From Chlamydiota bacterium (GTDB taxonomy: Bacteria; Chlamydiota; Chlamydiia; Chlamydiales; Rhabdochlamydiaceae): a DNA stretch of 11,514 bases. The DNA is taken from assembly GCA_016866585.1 (NCBI GenBank), contig VGMB01000031.1, positions 1 to 11,514 on the forward strand. The letters are read 5' to 3'. Positions 5,942 through 11,514 of this stretch are shown piece after piece. The translations under genes were made by a program, and so were the position numbers. Each line of letters begins with the position of its first letter. Position 1 is the first letter of the stretch. The notes beneath the pieces are model-generated. The model worked only from the letters and a program-made list of their open reading frames with translations. It searched no databases and had not been told where the DNA came from.

Positions 5942-7132
5942 TTAGAACAATAGTTTTATCTGATCCTGTTCTCCGCCGGTAATTTCACAACTACCGTCTC
6001 GAGCAGTTAGAATATCGTACTCAAGACGCACACCAAATTGATCTGGAAGATATATCCCTGGTTCTATTGAAAAACAAGTACCCGGGATAATATCTCTATC
6101 ATCACACGTTTCGATGCTATCTAAATGGGTACCTGGGCCGTGATCTTCAATAAAAATATTATGACCCGTTCTATGAACAAAAAAATCTTCATATCCAGCT
6201 TCTGAAATTACCATTCTAGCTTTTTTGTCGACATCGCAACCTCTTACAGGCTGATGACTTTTCATATTTTCTATAACAAACTCAGTTGCTGCTTTCTGTG
6301 CATTCCGAACCACAGAAAAAACTTCACGCTGTTTATCACTCGGTTTTCCTCCAGCAACAGCCACTCTTGTTATATCAGCATACACAGCTTTACTTTCTAA
6401 TTTTTTACACCAAAGATCTATAAGGATAAAATCTCCCTTAGAAACCAATGCAGAGCAATTTTCATTTGGAGAGTAGTGAGGATTACTAGAATTTGCATTT
6501 ACAGCACAAATTGGATCCCCTTGAGAGATAAATCCTCTTTTAACAAAACCCTCTTTAATCCTTTGCTGAACATGGTATTCTGTTATCAATAGATTATCCC
6601 TAAGAGATCTAAAAATATATTCCCAGGCATCCTCTGCCAAATAATTTAAAAGTTCAGCTGCTTCTAGATGGGACTTCCTTTGAGCTTCGTTGAGAACACA
6701 AGTAAATTGCTGTATAAAGCCTGCAGAAGAACACACCTCCACACCAAATGATCGAACAAGGTCAACAAAACCTGCATCCACAATTGATTGATATGGAATG
6801 GAACAATGATGAGAAAACTCCATAGCAACTCTCTTGCAATTTACTAGTATTGAGGAAATCAACTTTTGAAAATCTACCCATGAAAAATACTGTAATTTTG
6901 ATCCTGGTAAATGATCTAAATGATTAGGTTCTATGATACTAACAATCTTTATGGGATCTCCAATGGATGGAATCCAATAAATCATTCTTCTAGTTAAATG
7001 AGCGCTATCAGGTATTTCTAGAAAATTAATACCTATGGAATTTCTCTTCTGAAAATCATAAATCAGCCATCCATCTAAATTTGATTCTTTTAACAGACCT
7101 TGAACTTGGGATACAACATGATTTAACAACAT
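5942..7132 (-). CDS. M24 family metallopeptidase (Xaa-Pro aminopeptidase/dipeptidase type)
   Basis: Members of this pita-bread family cleave N-terminal residues next to proline using two metal ions. The N-terminal creatinase-like domain (about 1-150) includes DGWLIYDFQKRN and HLTRRMIYWIP. The catalytic domain follows. Counting from the chosen ATG, all five metal ligands are visible: Asp-239 (LIDLW), Asp-253 (YADITR), His-324 (HRTGH), Glu-357 (SIEPGIY) and Glu-371 (VRLEYD), so it should be active. No signal peptide is seen, which suggests a cytoplasmic role in recycling peptides. A GTG two codons upstream is possible, but it lies within the AGGTG ribosome-binding site, so ATG is preferred; this gives 396 residues. 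The start is 6 bases after the stop of the HEAT-repeat gene, indicating one operon. Exact specificity (aminopeptidase P or dipeptidase) is not decidable here. Confidence 0.9.
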   Translation of the reverse strand: MLLNHVVSQVQGLLKESNLDGWLIYDFQKRNSIGINFLEIPDSAHLTRRMIYWIPSIGDPIKIVSIIEPNHLDHLPGSKLQYFSWVDFQKLISSILVNCKRVAMEFSHHCSIPYQSIVDAGFVDLVRSFGVEVCSSAGFIQQFTCVLNEAQRKSHLEAAELLNYLAEDAWEYIFRSLRDNLLITEYHVQQRIKEGFVKRGFISQGDPICAVNANSSNPHYSPNENCSALVSKGDFILIDLWCKKLESKAVYADITRVAVAGGKPSDKQREVFSVVRNAQKAATEFVIENMKSHQPVRGCDVDKKARMVISEAGYEDFFVHRTGHNIFIEDHGPGTHLDSIETCDDRDIIPGTCFSIEPGIYLPDQFGVRLEYDILTARDGSCEITGGEQDQIKLLF

Positions 7133-7135
7133 AAA

Positions 7136-7140
7136 CACCT
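7136..7140 (-). promoter_or_regulatory. Ribosome-binding site of the M24 peptidase gene
   Basis: AGGTG on the minus strand overlaps the TAG stop of the upstream repeat-protein gene and lies 3 bases ahead of the ATG. This favours ATG over the nearby GTG and suggests termination-reinitiation coupling. Confidence 0.5.
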
Positions 7141-8884
7141 AGTGATAGATACATTTTATTAGAGCAGATGCTGCAACAACTCTTAATACTTGAAAAGGTT
7201 CATCTAAAACAGTGACCAAAAAAGGAATAGACCTTTGATCTCCTATATGAGCTATCGCTTCCAGAATGTACATCTTCATCTCTCTGTCAACTTGAGGATA
7301 AGCAGACTGAAGAATTTGAATTGCCGAAGAATCGCTACCTACGGCTGCTAGAATTAGGGCTGCTTGGATTTTTATCTTTTCATCTGGATCATCTAAAAGC
7401 TTCCTAACCAAGTCCATAGCTTGGTCATCACCCTCATAAATTAATGTTGAAGCAGCAGCTCCAATAATGCCCCATGATTTTTCTGATAAAAACCCTTTTA
7501 TTACCTCTAGCGCATTAGGATGACCTACTATACTTAGGATAGACAATAGATCCAATTTTACGTGCTGATCTACAACTTGAGGGTATCTAGGAATTTGATC
7601 AATATGGCGTATTCTTGAAGGAGCTAAACTTTTAAATAATGGATTGTAATTTGTTTCCCACATCCATAGTTCATGACCTCTTGCTTTAAGAATATCGAAC
7701 AGTGTTTTAGAAGATTTAGAAACTTCTTTCCTTTGTCCTATTAATCCTAAAGAAAGATTAACCAAAACAAAAATATCATCCTCAGTTTTTAAAAGCTTAG
7801 AACTTAAATCAACACCATGAGATCCTGTCGCAGCTAATGCTGCAGAAGCTAATCGCTTCCATTCGGGATTATCATGATGAATCCAATCCTGCAGTGATTG
7901 CAATCCTTGAGATGAAGATAAAATAGTTGCAAGCCACGAAGCTGTAATAGAAACCTCCGGAATGGGGTCTTTGATCATTTTCTCTACCTTTGCAAGCAGA
8001 GGCATCCCATCAATCTCTTTCACCGATAGTAGCGCTAGAGCATTTAAACAAGAAATTCTCACTGAAGGTGATGGATCCGAAAGTAAGGAAAGCATATCAC
8101 CTATATTTTCACGTCTTTCTAAATGAGCGATCAAATCACACGCTAGTTCCCTCAATCCAGCCCTATCGCTTCGGAGCAACAATTGCAATTCTTTATCATC
8201 TATTCGATCGTACATACTTACTAGCGATATTAAAACTGCAGCTTTTTCCTCGGCTTGTGTTTTAGGACTCGATAACATTTCTTTAAGAATAGGTAGGGCT
8301 TTAGATATACCAAGCTGACCTATAGCTTGAATAACTTCCAAACGAACAAACCAAACTTTTTCTTCATGCAACAGACGAAACAACTCATCTTTTAAGGAAG
8401 AGTCTCCATAATTCATCGATATCTTTACAGCCAAAGACCTCAAAAAAGCATTAGAACTTCTTAGTTCTCTTATCAAGACAGGAATAGCCCTTGCATCTTG
8501 GGTAAAAGCGGCTCCCAGCAGAGAATATAACCGTATCATGAGGAGAGATGAATTTTCCCCCTTAGTTAAAACACCCCAAGCAAGAAGCTCGTAAAGACTT
8601 TTTTCATCTTCTTTGAACTGCGAATCAGAGACTATTTTTTTTATCTGAGAAAAAGCTTGCTGCTCATCTCCGATTTCACACAAAGCCCTTAGATAAAGGG
8701 ATCTTAGAGCTAAAGAATTTGGATAGGAAAGTAATGCTTGCTTAGCCTCTCGAACAGCTGAATGAAAATCTTTAAGCAGCAAATGGTCATTAGTTCTTCT
8801 TAAAAAAGTCTGTTCACTTTGCTGGGCATTTAAGGATGCAATTAAAAAAAAGGTAAATGATAATGCAATTTTTCTTAACGCCAT
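7139..8884 (-). CDS. Exported TPR/HEAT-repeat protein
   Basis: The 581-residue protein begins with a signal peptide: MALRKIAL gives positive charge, SFTFFLIASL the hydrophobic core, and a cleavage site is likely near Ala-20 (LNA then QQ). It should therefore be exported to the periplasm or cell surface. Residues of about 25-95 look like a pair of TPR-type helices (LLLKDFHSAVREAKQAL). From about 125 to the C-terminus, alternating helices carry HEAT/PBS-lyase patterns such as AIPVLIRELRSSNAFLRSLA, LLSDPSPSVRISCLNAL, LLDDPDEKIKIQAALILAAV and SIPFLVTVLDEPFQVLRVVA. Such superhelices act as protein-binding scaffolds; no catalytic motif is seen. A TTG three codons earlier is a possible but weaker start. 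No Shine-Dalgarno sequence is evident. It lies between the HIT gene (70 bases upstream) and the M24 peptidase (6 bases downstream). The partner is unknown. Confidence 0.85.
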   Translation of the reverse strand: MALRKIALSFTFFLIASLNAQQSEQTFLRRTNDHLLLKDFHSAVREAKQALLSYPNSLALRSLYLRALCEIGDEQQAFSQIKKIVSDSQFKEDEKSLYELLAWGVLTKGENSSLLMIRLYSLLGAAFTQDARAIPVLIRELRSSNAFLRSLAVKISMNYGDSSLKDELFRLLHEEKVWFVRLEVIQAIGQLGISKALPILKEMLSSPKTQAEEKAAVLISLVSMYDRIDDKELQLLLRSDRAGLRELACDLIAHLERRENIGDMLSLLSDPSPSVRISCLNALALLSVKEIDGMPLLAKVEKMIKDPIPEVSITASWLATILSSSQGLQSLQDWIHHDNPEWKRLASAALAATGSHGVDLSSKLLKTEDDIFVLVNLSLGLIGQRKEVSKSSKTLFDILKARGHELWMWETNYNPLFKSLAPSRIRHIDQIPRYPQVVDQHVKLDLLSILSIVGHPNALEVIKGFLSEKSWGIIGAAASTLIYEGDDQAMDLVRKLLDDPDEKIKIQAALILAAVGSDSSAIQILQSAYPQVDREMKMYILEAIAHIGDQRSIPFLVTVLDEPFQVLRVVAASALIKCIYH

Positions 8885-8915
8885 AATTATCAATTTAATT
8901 TAATATCCAAATTTC

Positions 8916-8921
8916 ATTATA
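8916..8921 (-). promoter_or_regulatory. Possible internal promoter (-10) before the HEAT-repeat gene
   Basis: The minus strand has a perfect TATAAT 31 bases before the ATG, in the 70-base gap after the HIT gene. No recognisable -35 lies at the right distance. It could give the repeat protein and peptidase their own transcription, or be chance in AT-rich DNA. Confidence 0.35.
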
Positions 8922-8954
8922 GGCATTAATTCATGAAAAGATGAAAGGAAAATT

Positions 8955-9299
8955 TCATCCTACACCAAAATGAGATAAATTTTTCCCTCCAATTAAATGA
9001 AAATGCAAGTGTTCAACAATTTGTCCTGCATCTGGACCATTATTAGTCATGAACCTATATCCATCTTCATCTATACCTAGTTCTTTTGCCAATTTTTGAG
9101 CTACTTCGACGATTTCGGCTATCAAACTTAAATCTTCAACACTGACTGACTGTAGATTTCGAATTTCTTTTTTAGGAACTATAAGAATATGAACTGGAGC
9201 TACAGGATGAATATCTTTAAAAGCTAATATTCGCTCATTTTCAAAGACCTTAGAGCATGGGAGCTCTCCTTTAATTATCTTTGCAAAGATTGTTGTCAT
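8955..9299 (-). CDS. hinT: HIT family nucleotide-binding protein (HinT-like)
   Basis: HIT proteins of the HinT branch hydrolyse purine nucleoside phosphoramidates and acyl-adenylates. The 114-residue protein is full length and carries the complete family pattern. The N-terminal IFAKIIKGELPCSKVFE and ILAFKDIHPVAPVHILIVPKK form the core strands. The C-terminal NNGPDAGQIVEHLHFHLIGG holds the triad His-97, His-99, His-101, with His-99 the expected nucleophile. Its ATG overlaps the TGA stop of the MYG1 gene in an ATGA arrangement, a clear sign of translational coupling. As I recall, the same HIT-MYG1 pairing occurs in Chlamydia (the ycfF region), which supports the organism assignment. No physiological substrate can be assigned. 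Confidence 0.94.
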   Translation of the reverse strand: MTTIFAKIIKGELPCSKVFENERILAFKDIHPVAPVHILIVPKKEIRNLQSVSVEDLSLIAEIVEVAQKLAKELGIDEDGYRFMTNNGPDAGQIVEHLHFHLIGGKNLSHFGVG

Positions 9300-10171
9300 A
9301 AATGTTCCTTATCTAAAATTTCTTTCAAAGCTTTAAACGCACTATCCCTATCTTCCCACACAGAAATGAATCTTCCTTTATGGCAAAAAATCCCTCCCTG
9401 TATTCCGCTTACTTTCTTCAACTCTTCATCTAATAATCCTGCCCATGTCTCAGGAAGAGGCACTCTAACTTTCATACGATCAAAGCTTGTAGGAGGAATT
9501 CCTCTAAGCTTCCAGTGCGATCCAGAAGGCATTATAACGAAAAGAGCTGGATGATTTTCCCCGCCATTCTCAAAAAAAGTATCGATCCAAGGCAAAGCTT
9601 GATCAAAATACAGGTACTTTTGTTTAAGAGCCATAGCATCTAAAACCTTCTGCTTACAGGATTGAACATAAGAAAATCTCTTTAGCATTCTGTCTAGATG
9701 CCCCAGCGTAAATTTGACAGCCTGTAAAAAAGCATCATCTTGATCTTTTTCTAACGCATCATATTCAATAGGCACAAAATTACTTATTACATTAGAAAAT
9801 GTACATATTCCATGATCTGCTTCACTTCGCCCGTTATCGTGAGCATCAATACCATGTATCAATAACTTATTAAAATGGGTATAGACTTCATCTGTGATAA
9901 TTTTTTGTTCTTTGAAATGCAACCATATCATGCCAGCACTACTTAACTCGCCACGGTATGTTGCTTGATGATGGTCAAATTTAAGCAATCGAGGATCATA
10001 TATACCTCCTACATCGCAAACGTACTGACATTTTTCAAGAATACAAAGATCTCTGGTCCTGAATACATTTTGAATATCAATAAAATCAAATAACAAGAGA
10101 AGAGCGCAGGCTGTTACCTCATCTGCATGGAACGTTCCGCTGTGTGTCCCAAAACTTCGAGGAATCGTCAT
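9296..10171 (-). CDS. MYG1/UPF0160 family metal-dependent hydrolase
   Basis: This family belongs to the DHH phosphoesterase fold; the eukaryotic member MYG1 has been described as a 3'-5' RNA exonuclease. The 291-residue protein is complete. Visible metal-site motifs are THSGTFHADE (His-10, His-15, Asp-17), CDVGG (Asp-53), the DHH core FDHHQ (Asp-66, His-67, His-68) and GIDAHDNG (Asp-109, His-111, Asp-112). The C-terminal part carries the family-typical IQGGIFCHKGRFISVWEDRDSAF. The ATG has an AAGG ribosome-binding site at good spacing and a well-placed promoter. It is the first gene of the operon and shares 4 bases with the HIT gene. The substrate in bacteria is not known; an exonuclease or nucleotide phosphodiesterase activity is an inference from the fold. 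Confidence 0.92.
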   Translation of the reverse strand: MTIPRSFGTHSGTFHADEVTACALLLLFDFIDIQNVFRTRDLCILEKCQYVCDVGGIYDPRLLKFDHHQATYRGELSSAGMIWLHFKEQKIITDEVYTHFNKLLIHGIDAHDNGRSEADHGICTFSNVISNFVPIEYDALEKDQDDAFLQAVKFTLGHLDRMLKRFSYVQSCKQKVLDAMALKQKYLYFDQALPWIDTFFENGGENHPALFVIMPSGSHWKLRGIPPTSFDRMKVRVPLPETWAGLLDEELKKVSGIQGGIFCHKGRFISVWEDRDSAFKALKEILDKEHL

Positions 10172-10213
10172 AGTTAAACCTTATATATTTTTTATCCTAA
10201 ATCATTTTTTGGG

Positions 10214-10242
10214 ATTTTATGCCTCATAAATTTATTTCACAA
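10214..10242 (-). promoter_or_regulatory. Promoter for the MYG1-HIT-HEAT-M24 operon
   Basis: On the minus strand TTGTGA, 17 bases, then TAAAAT forms a good housekeeping promoter with optimal spacing. RNA would start about 36 bases ahead of the MYG1 ATG. Confidence 0.55.
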
Positions 10243-10592
10243 GAAATACTTAATACTTCATTTTCATGATGTTATAAACTTTATTTTATTTTCTTTCGAT
10301 ACGGCATTGATTAAAATCCATTTTTAATTTAAATCAGAAATTAGTTTTTATTTCTAACCTGGATCAGCACTTAGACAATGAAAATTACCTGCATAATTAC
10401 CCTATCTTGTGACTTTTTTGTTAAAACTCTTTGATTAAATATGCAAAAACGATTCTCTGATGATTGATAAATTTATACAAAATGCAGCAGAAATTAATAA
10501 GAATAAAATCCTCAAAATAACTCGATAACGTAGATAAAAAATAACGCCTTTTTAACTAACTTACTACATTCCAATTCTATGTTTTTAACAAC

Positions 10593-10615
10593 TTATCAAC
10601 ATTTTTTACACACAA
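10593..10615 (+). repeat. Imperfect direct repeat, copy 1 (DnaA-box-like)
   Basis: TTATCAACATTTTT followed by TA and CACACAA. It matches copy 2 at 20 of 23 positions. It includes TTATCAACA, one base from the DnaA box TTATCCACA, and TTTTACACA, which fits the relaxed box TT(A/T)TNCACA. TTCCC follows the repeat directly in this copy. Confidence 0.5.
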
Positions 10616-10693
10616 TTCCCACACATCAACGAAAACTCATGCTTGAAAAATACCAGAAACATCTTAAGTTACTTATAATAAGGTGCTAAAAAA

Positions 10694-10716
10694 ACAAGAA
10701 ACATTAAATTTCTTGT
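10694..10716 (-). terminator. Terminator-like inverted repeat on the minus strand
   Basis: ACAAGAAA and TTTCTTGT pair perfectly (8 bp) around a 7-base loop. On the minus strand the stem is followed at once by six T's, the form of an intrinsic terminator, although the stem is AT-rich and weak. No minus-strand gene lies upstream, so it would end a noncoding transcript; otherwise it may be an operator. Confidence 0.35.
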
Positions 10717-10773
10717 GTTGAAAAATAAAAAACCTATGCTAAAAATCCCCAAATTTTCTTAAAATCAGCATCA

Positions 10774-10801
10774 GTTATAAACATTTTTCCCACACAACCA
10801 A
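10774..10801 (-). promoter_or_regulatory. Possible minus-strand promoter within the intergenic region
   Basis: TTGGTT, 16 bases, then TATAAC on the minus strand. It overlaps direct repeat copy 2. Transcription would start near 10767 and meet the terminator-like hairpin about 75-80 bases later. Confidence 0.3.
10775..10797 (+). repeat. Imperfect direct repeat, copy 2
   Basis: TTATAAACATTTTT followed by CC and CACACAA, 182 bases downstream of copy 1 and 78 bases before the ATG of the unknown gene. Similarity extends beyond the repeat: AATTCCC follows after a short insertion. The internal DnaA-like match is weaker than in copy 1. Confidence 0.5.
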
Positions 10802-10820
10802 TTCCCCTCTTCTTTTTATT

Positions 10821-10850
10821 TTGCAAATCACATAATTTAAGAATTAATAT
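10821..10850 (+). promoter_or_regulatory. Possible promoter for the unknown right-edge gene
   Basis: TTGCAA, 18 bases, then TAATAT, with the predicted RNA start about 18 bases before the ATG. The leader would hold just the AAAGGGA ribosome-binding site. Other AT-rich hexamers nearby could serve instead. Confidence 0.35.
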
Positions 10851-10874
10851 TAGCAACACTAAAGGGACTGCAAC

Positions 10875-11514
10875 ATGGAAAGTTACCTAATCTCTGATAT
10901 ATACGACCTTGTAACTCCAGATGGAAAAATACTCTCATTTGAAAGAAAAGGCAAAAGACATGCAGTAGCTACTGTTTCTATAGATCACATATCTCCGGCA
11001 TTTAGAGGATTTCAAATTCCTCAAGATCAGGTCTTTTTTAATATTAAAAGTACACTTGCCCAAATAGGGATGGATGCAATAGGAAGAAGCTACGAGCTTG
11101 ATAAGGAAAGAAAGAGAGCTAACATTTTGTTAGATATTTATGCTAGATCGACCATGTCTGAAGCAATGTTAGATTTTTTAGGGATAGGTTGCTACATAGG
11201 CAAACTTTTTGCAGCTGACGAAACAAGAAAAGTTAGAAACCCTGATTATTTGCATAGAATGTTCAATAGAATTGATCGTCAAGGAAGACCTCTACTTTAT
11301 CTTGGCAATCCTAATGCAAGCAATGAATTGACCCTAGAAAAGATAGATGGATATACGGTTGCATACCTGCAACTACTCGAAGGAACAATAACCTATGATT
11401 CAAATAGCAACGGTTTTTTACCTACTCTAGGAAAAGCGTTATTAAATCCTAACCTTAAAGTAAGGCAAATTTTACAACTTAATCAACAATGGAATTTTCA
11501 AGCAGAAAGAAAAG
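10875..11514 (+). CDS. Unknown protein (partial, C-terminus off the right edge)
   Basis: An open frame of 213 codons runs from this ATG to the window edge without a stop. The start is well supported by AAAGGGA, with 8 bases between the last G and the ATG. The protein begins MESYLISDIYDLVTPDGKIL, has no signal peptide or membrane helix, and is a mixed alpha/beta-looking soluble sequence. Features include the segment HISPAFRGFQIPQDQVFF, a basic stretch DKERKRANILLDIYARS (about 76-92), a Gly-rich turn FLGIGCYIGKLF (about 100-111) and a basic KVRNPDYLHRMFNRIDRQGR (about 118-137). I do not recognise a family or catalytic motif. It diverges from the MYG1 operon across an unusually long spacer. Codon use resembles the neighbours, so it is probably a native chlamydial gene. 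Confidence 0.75.
   Translation, partial: MESYLISDIYDLVTPDGKILSFERKGKRHAVATVSIDHISPAFRGFQIPQDQVFFNIKSTLAQIGMDAIGRSYELDKERKRANILLDIYARSTMSEAMLDFLGIGCYIGKLFAADETRKVRNPDYLHRMFNRIDRQGRPLLYLGNPNASNELTLEKIDGYTVAYLQLLEGTITYDSNSNGFLPTLGKALLNPNLKVRQILQLNQQWNFQAERK

Larger units (their letters stand above)
10172..10874 (+). other. About 700-base AT-rich intergenic region
   Basis: No open frame of useful length, tRNA or known RNA family is visible on either strand. The stretch is strongly AT-rich. It holds the MYG1 promoter at its left end and a promoter-like site and ribosome-binding site for the unknown plus-strand gene at its right end. Between them are a pair of imperfect 23-nt direct repeats with DnaA-box-like sequence, a short CTTATAATAAG palindrome (10672-10682), an 8-bp inverted repeat next to an A-run, and a possible minus-strand promoter. 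The genes on either side diverge, so some of this is likely regulatory, but the length is well beyond what two promoters need. Confidence 0.6.

Noticed and set aside
10441..10467. Eight-codon mini open frame in the intergenic region
   Set aside because: No ribosome-binding site or regulatory codon pattern; expected by chance.

Overview
The window looks like chromosome from a member of the phylum Chlamydiae, probably an environmental or amoeba-associated lineage, though I cannot fix the family. Three things point there: the gene order infA, tRNA-Thr, tuf, tRNA-Trp, secE, nusG, rplK, rplA, rplJ; a MYG1-type hydrolase paired with a HIT protein; and a protein with the two-lobed hydrophobic hairpin typical of inclusion membrane (Inc) proteins. 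The DNA is AT-rich, most of all between genes.

Bases 1-4203 (minus strand) are one housekeeping block for translation, transcription elongation and secretion. Read 5' to 3' it runs infA, tRNA-Thr(GGT), tuf, tRNA-Trp(CCA), secE, nusG, rplK, rplA, rplJ; rplJ runs off the left edge. A TTGACA-type promoter lies upstream of infA. A perfect 14-bp hairpin separates tuf from tRNA-Trp.

Bases 4204-5885 hold the divergent infA/sufE promoter region and two plus-strand genes. The first is a SufE-type sulfur acceptor with its catalytic Cys. The second is an unrecognised 312-residue protein with Inc-like topology and its own extended -10 promoter.

Bases 5942-10171 (minus strand) look like a second operon: a MYG1 (DHH-like) hydrolase, a HIT protein that overlaps it by ATGA, an exported TPR/HEAT-repeat protein, and an M24 (Xaa-Pro) metallopeptidase with all five metal ligands.

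Bases 10172-10874 are a roughly 700-base AT-rich stretch with no gene. It has promoter-like sites at both ends, a pair of 23-nt imperfect direct repeats that include DnaA-box-like sequence, and a promoter plus terminator-like hairpin that could define a small minus-strand RNA. From 10875 a plus-strand gene of unknown function runs off the right edge.

Most of the window is conserved core genome. The least explained parts are the Inc-like protein, the exported repeat protein, the long intergenic region and the unknown gene at the right edge.
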